This document shows, in pieces, positions 10,861-21,360 of a DNA stretch of 41,128 nt. Source of the DNA: Coptodactyla brooksi. Taxonomy: Eukaryota > Arthropoda > Insecta > Coleoptera > Scarabaeidae. Numbering within the stretch: position 1 is the first letter of the stretch; each line of letters begins with the position of its first letter. The notes under the pieces are model-generated. The model was given only the letters and a program-made list of their open reading frames with translations. It was not told the DNA's origin and ran no database searches. Position numbers and translations under genes: made by a program. The stretch is from assembly GCA_033557675.1 (NCBI GenBank), contig JAWQRM010000019.1, positions 1 to 41,128 of the forward strand, read 5' to 3'.

Positions 10861-13110
10861 GACAGTCGCAGACAGTTTTAGACAGTGATATTAGTTTTTA
10901 GATCACCTTTGCTAATTTTCTAAACGAACGAAAGTTTAAACAACATTTAGTTTTAAATCGTTTTAAACATTTAGACTACACCAGACAATTTTTAGACAAC
11001 TTAGCCAGGTTTAGATCGTATTACAATATTCTAGACTATTCTGGACAATATTAGATGTTCCACCCTAAGTTTAGATTACTGTTATACAATGACTTTAAAT
11101 GATATACAATCTTAAATTGTCTAAGACAACCTTGAACAATGTTTGATAATTTTTAAATGTGAGAAAATTTTAAATGGGTTAGAAATGTTAGACAATTTTA
11201 AATAGTCTAGAAATATCAGGTAATTATCAAAAATTCTAGGAAATTAAGAATTTCATATTGTTTTCCTAAATTGTTAATTGTCACCTAACAAGATTTCAAG
11301 ATTGTTTAGACAGGTTCAGACAATACTATAATATTCTAGACAATCCTAGATATTAGTTGTTCTATCATAGTTTTAGATTGTTGTTATAAAACGACTTTAA
11401 ATAATATACAATAATATTCAATCTTTGAATAATGGACAATTTTAACTGGTCTAAAAATATTAAACAATTTTAAACTATCATGAAATATTAGATAACTATC
11501 ATAGATTTTAGGAAATTAAGGATTTAACTTTATTTTTCTAAATTGTCAATTATTACCCAAACAGATTTCAAGATTGTTCAGGCAGGTTTAGATAAACGTA
11601 AATATTAGATCTTATTATAATATTCTAGACTATTCTAGACAATATTAAATGCTACACTATAGTTTTAGATTACTGTTATACCATGAGATTAAATAATGTA
11701 CACTCTTAGGTTCTGAGGACTTAAAATAAAATTATTAAAATAAAATTGAATTAGAAATTAAAAAAATAAAATGTTGGATAGTGTGAGGCAATCTAGAACA
11801 AGGTTTTTAAATAGCCTAGACATTTTTAAACGGTCTAGAAGTTACCATCGTTTTAGAATACTGTTATACAATGCCTTAAACCAAAGTACAATCTTGGATA
11901 GTCTGAGGCAATCTTGTCAGGTGATTTTTAAATAGTCTACACAATTTGAAATGGTCTAAAAATATTAGACAATTTTAAACGGTCTAAAAATATTAAATAC
12001 CAAAGATTATTTAAAATATTAAATATCAAAGATTCTAGGAAATTGAGGATTCCACATTACTTTTCTATAATAAATGACAATTGTTATCCAAAAAGGTTGT
12101 TTAGGTAGGTTTAGACAAAATTAAATATTAGATATTATTGCAATATTCTAGACTATTCTAGACGATATTAGATGCTCCACCATAGTTTCAAATTACTGTT
12201 ATCCAATGAATTACTGGATAATTTTAATAATGGGCTAAAAACGTGAAACAATTTTAAACAGCCTAGAAATATTAGATAACTATCAAAGATTGTAGGAAAT
12301 TGGGGATTTCAAGATTGACATTACTGTTTTACAATAATTTAAAATAATGTACAATCTTAGATTGTCTCGGGCAATCTCGGACAGTGTTAGATGATTTTTA
12401 AATAGTCTGGACAATTTTAAATGGTCTAAAGATATGAGACAATTTTAAACGGTCTAAAAATATTAGATAATTATCCAAGATTGTAGGAAATTGGGAATTT
12501 CAAGATTGTTTGTAGGCAGGTTTAGACAGTCTTGAATATTAACTCATATTACATTATTTTAGACAATCCTAGACAATAGTGGATGTTCCACCATTACTGT
12601 TTTACAATAATTTAAAATAATGTACAATCTTAAATTGCCTCGGGCAATCTCGGACAGTGTTAGATGATTTTTAAATAGTCTGGACAATTTTAAATGGTCT
12701 AAAAATATGAGACAATTTTAAACGGTCTAAAAATATTAGATAATTATCCAAGATTGTAGGAAATTGGGAATTTCAAGATTGTTTGTAGGTAGGTTTAGAC
12801 AGTCTTGAATATTAACTCGTATTACATTATTTTAGACAATCCTAGACAATAGTGGATGTTCCACCATTACTGTTTTACAATAATTTAAAATAATGTACAA
12901 TCTTAGATTGCCTCAGGGAATCTCGGACAGAGTTAGATGATTTTTAAATAGTCTGGACAATTTTAAACGGTCTAAAAATATGAGAAAATTTTAAAGGGTC
13001 TAAAAATATTAGATAACTGTCTAGTTTAGATGATCTTAAATATTATATCATTATTCTAGAAAATTCGACTTTCGTTAGATAGTGACTTTAAAAAATAAAC
13101 CATCTTAGAT
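10861..13110. repeat. Tandem repeat family A, block 2
   Basis: This is the same unit as block 1 in the same orientation, recognised by the CCACCATAGTTT, TAGTCTAGACAATTTTAAA and AAGATTGTTTAGGCAGG blocks. The first 1.4 kb is degenerate with deletions. The last 0.7 kb is a homogeneous sub-array with a 273-bp period (separate entry). The block ends near 13110, where unique CpG-rich DNA begins. Confidence 0.93.
12321..13017. repeat. 273-bp homogeneous tandem sub-array of family A
   Basis: The landmark TTACTGTTTTACAATAATTT begins at 12321, 12594 and 12867, exactly 273 bp apart both times. Copies 1 and 2 are nearly identical; copy 3 is cut after about 150 bp. The period is shorter than the ~295-bp full unit seen elsewhere, and a CTCGGGCAATCTCGGACAG variant marks this subfamily. 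It is the most recently duplicated part of family A. Confidence 0.93.
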
Positions 13111-14846
13111 TGTGTGAGCCGAGATCGCCTGAGTCCGCATCGTCAGATTGTCATTTGAGTAAGCTAAGCGACGGGTTAGGGATGATTTTGCGGGCCGCGT
13201 CGGAGGACGTCCCGCGTATTTCGCGTTGTTTACGAAGCGGCCCATCTATCACGGTTATGGATCATTTTGGCTATGCAGAAAGTGCACGATAAATATTAAA
13301 ACCAAAATGAAATAGCCAACCCGCCATCAAACAATAATATTTAGTGAATTCAATTAACTGATATATCGTATATAAATTTCCCCTTATAGTCGTGACATTC
13401 GGCGGCCGGCGGCCGGTGGTGGGGGGACCGGGCGTAGGGGAGGGGGGACGACCCACCCCCAAAACTCACCCCCAAAACCCGGCGCCGTATACACCGGTCG
13501 CCATTGTTGTCTGTCCATTCTCCAATCCATCACGGCGTATGACATATATATGGAATTTTATTTTGCGGTATCGATGCATTGGCTACCGAAATGGGATAGG
13601 AGTGTGAACAAGCGAAAGGGGGATCCGCTCTTTGCAAAATGACGACATGATTTATCGCTGACGTCGCTAATCTACGTGACGTATGTGTGTTTTTATTGTT
13701 TGCCAAAGCCAAATGTCCCGTTTTATAATTTCGAGATAAAATCGCTATGAGTTACACGCTCTAGGCCCGCGTAATCGTCCGTCCCCGGCCCCCCGGGCGC
13801 CCCCCGAAACGTCCCCTAATCCCCAATTTCCCCCTTCCCGCGGCGCGTCGACCGCTATGGAAATGCCGAGTCATTAGTGTGTCGTTAAACGTTAGCGTAA
13901 GGCGACCAAATCGATTATCGCTAAGTGACTGTGTAATTAGCTGTGTATGTCCCTCCTCAATTCCTTGCGAATTAAACTCCACAACCCCAATTTATTCCCT
14001 ATTATGCCGCGTCACCGCTAATCTAACTCGAATCGAGATCAAAACCTGGAAGGCCCCGCTCGAACTAAAAAAAAAGTCTCCTCGGGGGGAGGGGGGCGGG
14101 GCCCGGGGCCCGGCGGCCGGAGGGGCGGGGTCAAGACTGACTTATTAAGGCCGAGGGTGCTCTTTAGCTAGCGCTTTTATTTAATTCGAGCGGCCTTTTA
14201 TTATCGTAAAACATTCCGCATTTTCGTAAATTAAACGACGTTTTCGCGACGAGCGTAAATAAATAATAAGATGGCGCCCTTTTCTCTTCTCCTCGCCGTC
14301 GAAACCGCAACCGCGGCCCGGTTCGTTAACTTAAGGGCACCGTCGGGGATACGGGGGCGGCAGAAAAAAATAATAATCTCCGCCGGGCGCGCTGCAGTTA
14401 AGATTTTAAAGGACATTCACCCTTAATGAGCTCCGCCGTAAAAAGTCGGGGAATTAAAAATTAATTTTATCTCTCTAACGAGAATTAATTAAATTAGAAT
14501 ATGAATGGGACTCGAATCTCGAGCCGCGTCAATGCCCAACCCCCCGGACCTATGATATATCGTTAAGGGACGCAAGCTGTGATCGTATAATCTCCTGACA
14601 AATTGAATTAGGGCTTCGCCCGATGAAAGTACAAGGGTACTCCGTGTTTATAACAAATACCGCATCCGGGGGATCTATCATCGATTTTATACTCCTTCTT
14701 CCGCTTTTTCCCCTATCCCGCTTTGTTTCGACGACGCGACAATGTATTGTGTCAATTAAACGCAACACATTGAAGAAACAGACGTCAACTTTCCACAAAG
14801 GTGTGAAATTAAATAACGAAAATTTTAATTTAAATCATAGAACGCG
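13111..14846. other. GC-rich intronic DNA with three G/C-run clusters
   Basis: Unique DNA in the HGTX intron with no supported exon. Three clusters stand out. At 13421-13447 four G-runs lie on + and are followed at once by C-runs (13453-13480). At 13776-13835 C-runs on + place G-runs on the minus strand. At 14084-14130 several G-runs of four to six lie on +. All fit the loose G3+N1-7 quadruplex pattern. A TAGCGCCATCTATCG motif sits at 14847-14861, at the edge of the next element. The GC-rich stretch is a candidate regulatory element. Confidence 0.6.
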
Positions 14847-15047
14847 TAGCGCCATCTATCGAACATATGCAGGTTGCGTTTTACCGGACTCTGCATAGGG
14901 AGCGTTACGCTTGACAACGACGCATGGCTCCGAGCTACGCGATGCAGACGAAACTGACTGTCCGCTGTGCTCAAGCGTATTTACTTCATTTCGTTGCCGA
15001 CTGTCGTACGAAACGCATTTATTCGACTGAACGAAATATAAAAATAA

Positions 15048-15926
15048 ATGGCGGTATACACCCGTGCCGAAAAAGTCCAAATCCTCAAGTGGTGTTCCCA
15101 TTCCCGACAAGCAGACGATTTACAACATTGTTCGCATGTTTGAAAATTGCTATTGCATAAAGGAATGTTCCAAGTGCCACTTAAAGAAAGTCCCACCTCA
15201 AAAAGTCGAAGAAAGAATGACGAGGGACGAAATGATTTGTGCTACAGTGGAAGTAGATGACTGTAGAGAAGTGCTAAAGAGTTATTTTCCGAGGATAATA
15301 TTCGAAGAGTGGAATTTTGCGAACAAGTGATGGAAAAGGCAAATGAAGATGAAAACTTTATTGCAAATATTGTTTTCACCGATGAATCTACTTTTCCATT
15401 GCGGGGAAAACACAATCTTTCTGTTGCTCGTTATTGGTCATGGGAAAATTGACCACAATATCCACAAAAGCTGAACGTTTGGACTGGGCTTCTTGGTGAC
15501 CATTTAATAGGCCTCTTTTTTATTGACGGGACCTTAAACGCCCGGAAATATTTAGATTTCCTACTAGAAACGCAAATAGTTCTGGATATCCAGAAGATTC
15601 CTGGAATAGATCTAAACACCGTTTTGTTTCAGCAAGACGGCTGCCAGATGAGTGGGACAGGGAATATTAACTAGTCAGCTAGATCTCCAGATTTGTCCCC
15701 AAATGACTTTTTCGTGTGGGGGTGTCTTAAGCAGATCATTTATGGTCATAAGCGAGCGGAAAATTTGGTGGACCTGGGAGCTAAAACTGCCGAAGCAGCC
15801 ATCCGAATCACACCTGAAATGGTTTCTAATGTTAAAAAAATAGATTTGTGTTTTACGCAATCAGCGACAAACATACTAACAAAATTGAAAGAAAACAGTT
15901 TTATTCCCCCCCTTGATTTTTTTTAA
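15048..15926 (+). pseudogene. Degraded Tc1/mariner-like transposase (DUF4817-type N-terminus)
   Basis: The reading starts MAVYTRAEKVQILKWCS, typical of the helix-turn-helix annotated as DUF4817 in insect transposase-derived proteins, then breaks at a stop after about 31 codons. Further frames carry KECSKCHLKKVPPQKVEE, then NIVFTDESTFPLRGKHNLS with the first catalytic Asp, then NARKYLDFLLETQI, LNTVLFQQDGCQ with the second Asp, and ARSPDLSPNDFFVWGCLKQI with the third acidic residue. Several frameshifts and internal stops, and an apparent deletion between QQDGC and ARSPDL, make it non-functional. About 200 bp of 5' untranslated DNA probably precedes it from 14850. Terminal repeats were not resolved. 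Confidence 0.88.
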
Positions 15927-16084
15927 ATGCCTAGACAGCATGGCACCGCCTGGCGGATGGACAGTTACTTGCTGGTCGCGAGTACCCTGTTAGATACAAG
16001 TCACCTCTTTCTTACAAGTTTGTGCTAATCGGATGGCAGCCTACAAAAATGTGTTGATATCGTAAAAATTGTTGATATTAAAAT

Positions 16085-16925
16085 TTGTTTTAAACTGGGA
16101 AAAAATATGCTGAGACTTACTAATTGATGAACAAAGTGTATGGTAATGATTGCATGTCTAAAGCTAGAGTTTATGAGTGGTTCAATCGTTTTAAAAATGG
16201 TCGTGAAGATTTAAATGATGACGAAAAACCTGGTCGTCCAGAAATTGCTGTCGACGGAAATTTTACTGCGAGAATGTTGGAATTAGATAGAAGAAACTTA
16301 AATAGAGAAACTGTTCGTCAATTTTGACTCAAGATTTGGGAAAAAGAAAGGTTTGTGCGCGTTTTGTTTCACATGACCAAAAAATTGCTCGTGTACAGCA
16401 TTGTAACGACATCATTAAATCTGTTGAAAATGATTCAGATTTTCTTGATTCGAACATAACTGGTGGTGAAACGTGGTGCTTTAAATATGACCCAGAAACT
16501 AAGCGTTAATCTGCAGAATAGAAGTCGAATGGCGAGCAAAAATAAAAAAAAACCTGCTTTTTCAGAAATCAAGACAATGTTGATTGCTTTTTATGATTCA
16601 CAAAGGATCGTCCACAACGAACAATGGAGAATATGGTTTAGCAGTTTTACATCGTTTGTTGTCAAGAATTGTACGTATTAGGCCTGAATATTCAGCAGGA
16701 AAACAGCTGTTTTATAGCATGATAATGCACCACCACATAAAATATTAAAAGTTACCAAATTTCTGACTAAAAAAATATCTGTGTTATTGACCACCCACCG
16801 TAATCACCTAATGTATCACCGTGTGATTATTTTCTTTTCTATAAATTGAAAATTGCAATGAAAGGACCATTTTATGGTGATATTTCAGTCATTCAAGCTA
16901 CTGTGAAAGTGCATTGAGTTAAATG
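16085..16925 (+). pseudogene. Degraded mariner transposase
   Basis: This is a mariner-family transposase of the type related to the SETMAR/Hsmar1 transposase domain. Visible blocks are NKVYGNDCMSKARVYEWFNR, NGREDLNDDEKPGRPEI, NRETVRQ, ITGGETWCFKYDPETKR (the first catalytic Asp in the usual TGDETW is Gly) and KTMLIAFYDSQRIVHNEQW. A shifted remnant follows, with HDNAP-like and PPYSPDLAP-like positions near 16720-16830 damaged by stops. At least three frameshifts are needed to read through. It lies 160 bp downstream of the previous element in the same orientation, but the families differ. Confidence 0.9.
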
Positions 16926-17554
16926 GTTAAACTTTTAAACATAATTCATCAGGTGTGTATCCCTCTGTCCAACGATACAATTTGCCGAAGGATAAACGAT
17001 ATATCCCTGGATATTCTGCACCGGTTTGAATCTGAGCTAAATGGTAAATGTGTAATTATAAAAAATATTTAGACTCTCTAAGAAACTCCCTTTCATTTTC
17101 ACCAAAAAAACAAAATTACTTTCTGAACAACCCAATAGAAATTGGTCAAATTTAATTTCTATTACATGCAGTTTAGTCACGAAATTACATGCTGTTCAAT
17201 ATACTAAAAAATGTCCTAATAGCATTTTTAGAAATTACTTTGAGAGTTAAGCTAATTCCGCAACTTTATCGACAATGTCGAAGCAGTGTTGTTGTGGTCA
17301 AGGTGTTTGTCGGTTTTAGCGATAGCTTATCTCGTTGAATTCCTTCTGCACGGCTTCTGGATATTTCCTTTTTGCTTTGTTTAGTTCTGGTTATTTTCTG
17401 TTAATTCCGTAAGAGATATAAAAGTTAAGTTTTTCGGCCTGTGTCACGTTTACGAGTTTACCAATTAACACTATTCGAAGGGCCGAATTCTTACAAAGTC
17501 GCCGCCCGTTTGGTCAGCATTTGAAAGTAATTTTTCCCCCTCTGTCCGTTTCAG
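16926..17554 (+). other. Tail of HGTX intron and 3' splice acceptor
   Basis: No gene is seen. Sequence after the mariner remnant may include its 3' untranslated end. The last 25 bases are a good polypyrimidine tract and CAG acceptor for the final HGTX exon. Confidence 0.7.
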
Positions 17555-17719
17555 GTGTGGTTTCAAAACAGACGTACGAAGTGGCGAAAAAAGCACGCGG
17601 CCGAAATGGCGACGGCAAAGAGAAAACAGGAGGTCCTCGACAACCAAACGGACGACAACAGCGATGTCATCTCGGATACGGAAGAGGAGCACATGGCGAA
17701 ACGGCAGAACTTGCAGTGA
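17555..17719 (+). CDS. HGTX: HGTX (Nkx6) terminal exon, homeodomain end and C-terminus
   Basis: The exon begins VWFQNRRTKWRKKH, homeodomain residues 47-60, with the DNA-contacting Gln50, Asn51 and Arg53 intact. It continues AAEMATAKRKQEV, a block conserved next to the homeodomain in Nkx6 proteins, and ends in an acidic tail (TDDNSDVISDTEEE) then AKRQNLQ and TGA at 17717-17719. In total 54 residues come from this exon. It joins in phase 0 to the exon ending at 6960, restoring ESQVK-VWFQNRR. The acidic tail matches the general composition of Nkx6 C-termini. Identity is secure. Confidence 0.97.
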   Translation: MWFQNRRTKWRKKHAAEMATAKRKQEVLDNQTDDNSDVISDTEEEHMAKRQNLQ

Positions 17720-17855
17720 CTGACGGAGGACAATGTAAATAACCTACCTTTTAAATGAAGACATAAGCGTGTACATAAGAAAAATCGAAAGAATAGTGTT
17801 TTGTGGACGTTCGGTCGGACAAACCTCTTTTTGACGCCGCCTGTATAAAAGTGTT

Positions 17856-17861
17856 AATAAA
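17856..17861 (+). terminator. Proximal AATAAA poly(A) signal for HGTX
   Basis: AATAAA lies 137 bp after the stop. It is followed within 30 bp by a TG-containing sequence, so it is a plausible cleavage signal. Confidence 0.5.
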
Positions 17862-17904
17862 TATAATGTAATCTACACGTGAAATATATGTATACGTATG
17901 TATA

Positions 17905-18014
17905 TACAGGTCGTCCCGACGAAAATTTGCCACCCCTTCAAAATAAAACTTTTTTCAAAACCTCGCGTTTATTGAGTTATCTGGGGATGGCAAATTTTCG
18001 TCGGGACGCCCTGT
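17905..18014. mobile_element. Short MITE with 31-bp terminal inverted repeats
   Basis: The left end ACAGGTCGTCCCGACGAAAA (from 17906) continues with TTTGCCACCCC. Its inverted partner (17983-18013) ends TTCGTCGGGACGCCCTGT. The two arms differ at about two positions. TA dinucleotides flank both ends, as expected for Tc1/mariner-type insertion. The ACAGGGNGTCCC start is common in insect MITEs. There is no coding capacity. The element is nearly all stem, so a transcript through it could fold back. Confidence 0.9.
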
Positions 18015-18387
18015 ATATATACGATAGTTAGGTATAATAATTTATCACTCGTATATTTAAATTAAAAGAAAAAACGTTTGAAATCCGTAGGTCAGTATTA
18101 TAAATGTACGACGTTATCGTTTTACTCTTCGAATGATCTTGTAATTGTTGCTTATTATGTTTCGTTGAAGATCGGCGGCCGAAACGCGAGTATCTTGTAC
18201 ATAAAAAGAAAAAAAATATCCGTAAACGCGGTCATTTGGGTAGATTTCTTTTGCCGATCCATAGCTGCGCAGGCGCTCCTTTTTAGAATCTTAAACCAAT
18301 CGTGCAATCTATTTATTACGTAGTAGCAGAAGCGGCTGAATTATGTATTATATTGAACAAGAGGCGTTGTATTTGTAATATTAAAGA

Positions 18388-18393
18388 AATAAA
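18388..18393 (+). terminator. Distal AATAAA poly(A) signal for HGTX
   Basis: AATAAA is followed within 20 bp by TGTTCTGGTGATTTTATTTT, a T/GT-rich downstream element. This makes it a better candidate for the main cleavage signal than the proximal one. Confidence 0.5.
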
Positions 18394-19184
18394 TATGTTC
18401 TGGTGATTTTATTTTGCGTTTAATTTCCGACGTTACCCCGAAATTCGTTACTTCATTATTTCCGCACCCCGGAAGCGGTTAACGTGCGCCACCATTGGTG
18501 TGACGAGCGACTTATTGAGAAAAACGACCCCCGTAAGGGTGGGGGGCCGACGCCTGAAGATATGGCGTCGTAGCCAAGGAAACGTCGCGGCGCCTACATC
18601 CTCCTACCGTTCTCCGAACTTAAATAAATCAACTCTCCTATCTTCTGCGGAAAAACGCGGCTTTACATGCGCGTACAAGTAGGGAGAGGGGCTCGGCATT
18701 TTTATACAATCCGGGCCTCCTTCTTTCTGCCTACTCAATTACTCGAATCCCTTTAGTACCGTAACGCAAGATGTATCGCCTCTTTTTAACAATTATCACG
18801 TAATTACTCGACGAAACCTTCGATAGACCCTACCGTCGTCCCAAAACTAGTTTTAGCGAAAACAATTTTAGAAATAGAAACATATTTACCTCTTAAATCT
18901 TAATCTTAAAGATTATTTCTTTTACCTCTAAAATCTTTTATACCTCCTGTTAAATCTATTATAATAAAAAAATATTACAGACACTAAATTTAAAAACAAG
19001 AGAAAATATCAAATAAATTCTGATGTGCATCCAATTATTGCCTAATCGTTACACTGCCTAACGCGTGATATTCGATAAAAAAACACTTTCAACGACATCG
19101 TTGCACGAAAAATAGGTCTACCGGTTTCTGCATCCCACAAATTTTTTGTTGATTCGACAACAATACAACAATAATCCTATACAG
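18394..19184. other. Intergenic DNA downstream of HGTX
   Basis: No gene is supported. It is CpG-containing to about 18840 and AT-rich after that. I see no repeat family or domain here. Confidence 0.5.
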
Positions 19185-19803
19185 TGTCCCAGCTGGAACT
19201 ACTTCGATCGATATATTGAAAACTGCAGTTAGGAAAAATCTGAAAATTTGGCAATATACTAACATCGATGGGGGCCATACGGCTAAAATATTTTCAAGGT
19301 GGTGGTACGGTTGTACCAGAAGTAAGTGCCTACTTGCTTATTTTAAATGAAACACCCGATATATTATTGGATTTTACGCAATATTCCAGAGAGATTTCGC
19401 GTGTCATGTCTTATACCTAAGTCTAAGCGTTTTTGAGATATTCAAATTTTTATGTCAAAAATCACGTTTGCAGGCCCTAAAATAACTATCAACTCTTCCT
19501 ATAGGGAAGCGTTTATTATTTAATTTGGGTTGGTTTCCCTATTGAAAAGGACCTAGTTTGATAGATTTTTTATAAAATTTTGATAAATATTAGTACAGAA
19601 ATCAAAAATGCTTTGCTTAGGTATAAAACATAGTACACGAAATCTGTCTAGAATATTGCGTGGAATCCAAAAATGTAATAATATATAGAGTGTTCCATTT
19701 AAAATAAGCAAGTAGGCACTTACTTCTGGTATAACCGGAAGTACCACCTCTTGGCAAATTTTCAGATTTTTCCGAACTAAGAGAAGTAGTTCCAGCTGGG
19801 ACA
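19185..19803. mobile_element. Foldback MITE, ~619 bp with long inverted repeats
   Basis: TGTCCCAGCTGGAACTACTT (19185) is matched by its reverse complement ending at 19803. The pairing continues through AAAAATCTGAAAATTTG, ACCAGAAGTAAGTGCCTACT, TGCTTATTTTAAATG, CGCAATATTC and TTATACCTAAG. Each arm is roughly 260-300 bp with scattered differences. The left arm has an extra segment of about 45 bp near 19250-19295. The loop is about 60 bp near 19480-19540. There is no coding capacity; open frames at 19553-19817 merely run through the right arm. Confidence 0.9.
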
Positions 19804-21360
19804 ATATTCACCTTCAATATTGCTCATTTTCAACACAATATTTTGCGAAAAATTTGTCACTATGCATACAAAAATGGTAGATGACGAAATAAAATTCCGA
19901 ATGTACCACTATGTTTTGTTTTTAAATTAGACGGAACGGTCAAATATTTAAAATTATTATTTCACGAGTCGTCGAGCATTTTAAATAATAAATAAACAAA
20001 AAGTACAGAAAAAAAGCTCTCTGGAATTAAACGCATTCACATTCGGGTCGCCTTTTAAACGGCTGCATCTGTTATAATAACGCAGCAAACTTCATTCAAC
20101 ATCTCGGACCTTGTGGTGTTCATTATGGCATTGTGAGGTGGTTAATGACGTATGATCTAAACGTTAGTCATTTGTATGGCACGAAGGCCTTCTGCTTTGC
20201 TCTTCGCGCCGCTTTTGAAATGAGTTTACACAATTTCTTTTGTCGGAAACGTCCCATTGTTACAAAATTACCGGTAGCGCATTAACTCCTTTTGGGTGTT
20301 CATTAATTCGTCGCCTTTTTATAGAGAATCGCTCCCGGTCTCAAAATAAATGCCCCCCTCTTTTTTTTTTCGACGAACGTTCGCGTTTTTAAATTTCCGT
20401 ATCTGCGCTTCTAAATAAATATTTTTATAGAAAGAAATATCGGCCCAATTTGTCATTTAAATTGGCCGAAAGTAGGATCATTTGTATCCCTGTCGACTCG
20501 TTATATGATTATTCCGCGACGGGAAAGCCGGGAAGGAGGGAAGACAGGTCATCAAGGGCTTAAATCCGGAGATATAACCTATAATAGGATGCATGGATAA
20601 TTTTCTTTAACCCGGCTCCGCGTTCAATCTAACTTGCCCGTTCGGACGTAACCCGTCGCGACCGTTTTTAATCAAATCATGCAAATTTTTTCCCCCCATT
20701 CAATTTTTTTTATTTTGATTTCGCGTTATCTTAACGATTTAAATGTGGCGCGTACGGCGGCGATGCGCGCGCACCGGAGCGGTGCGCGCGCATCGCTACC
20801 CGAAGCACGTGACGATTACCGATACAGGTATAAATTCCGCCAAAATCCCACAAAAGTCAACTGCAGACGTTTATTGTTAATAATCTCATTGGGTACTGAC
20901 AAATTGTATCGAATACAGGAAGTTCGTGTTGTTATCCATTCAGGCTTTAAAACGTTGACTCTTCAATGAATCCCCTTTCAGAATGGACCGGGGGTCTATA
21001 GAAAGACAGATTTGTAGTATGGATATGGCCCAGGTGTCGGAAAGCAGCCGGTCTTTCACTCCGTGCCGGCGACTCATTTTCTGCGTCATTGGACTTACTT
21101 TGCCGTGTTATTATTTGCCCATCCTTTAAACGCTTGACACCTTTCTAACCAAAATTCCCCCTCGCATTACCATAACAACCATTCTTTTTAAAATAAAATT
21201 AGATCGAACTAATACCCCACGTAGGGATCATAAACGACGGTATCATCTTTTCGACGGTAAAGCTAACAGTAATTTAAACGATAAAAGTTATTTATAAACG
21301 ATGTTCACGCTGTGATCATTCAATTGAAAACAAAATCTATCGTTTACGATGTAGATACTT
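19804..21360. other. Intergenic DNA with a GC palindrome
   Basis: Unique sequence with no supported gene. The 20679-20969 open frame runs through the palindrome at 20760-20796 and has no recognisable domain. The rest is mixed AT-rich and CpG-rich and could be regulatory. Confidence 0.5.
20760..20796. other. Perfect 17-bp GC palindrome, 3-nt spacer
   Basis: GCGATGCGCGCGCACCG (20760-20776), spacer GAG, then its exact reverse complement (20780-20796). The stem is 13 of 17 G/C and contains alternating GC. Each arm has a TGCGCGCA core close to NRF1-type sites. A 37-nt perfect foldback is unlikely by chance. Confidence 0.9.

Larger units (their letters stand above)
6961..17554 (+). other. HGTX intron (10.6 kb) inside the homeobox
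   Basis: The intron has a GTAAGG donor and a pyrimidine-rich acceptor (CCCCCTCTGTCCGTTTCAG ending at 17554), phase 0, between homeodomain residues 46 and 47. About half is AT-rich tandem repeat family A. It also carries a MITE, a GC-rich block and two dead Tc1/mariner transposases, all annotated separately. The repeats account for most of its length. Confidence 0.93.
17720..18393 (+). other. HGTX: Likely HGTX 3' UTR
   Basis: AT-rich sequence after the stop codon with two AATAAA signals. If the distal one is used the UTR is about 0.7 kb and contains the 109-bp MITE at 17905-18014. If the proximal one is used the MITE lies outside the mRNA. Confidence 0.6.

Noticed and set aside
7020..13110. 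Possible CRISPR-like array from regularly recurring words
   Set aside because: Units are 215-300 bp, AT-rich and diverged throughout, with no short identical repeats or unique spacers; the genome is eukaryotic.
13453..13480. CCCCCAAAACTCACCCCCAAAA resembles ciliate telomere repeats
   Set aside because: Only two imperfect units, in an insect intron, next to opposite-strand G-runs; a coincidence of a C-rich tract.
20679..20969. 96-codon open frame on +
   Set aside because: Runs straight through the GC palindrome and has no domain.
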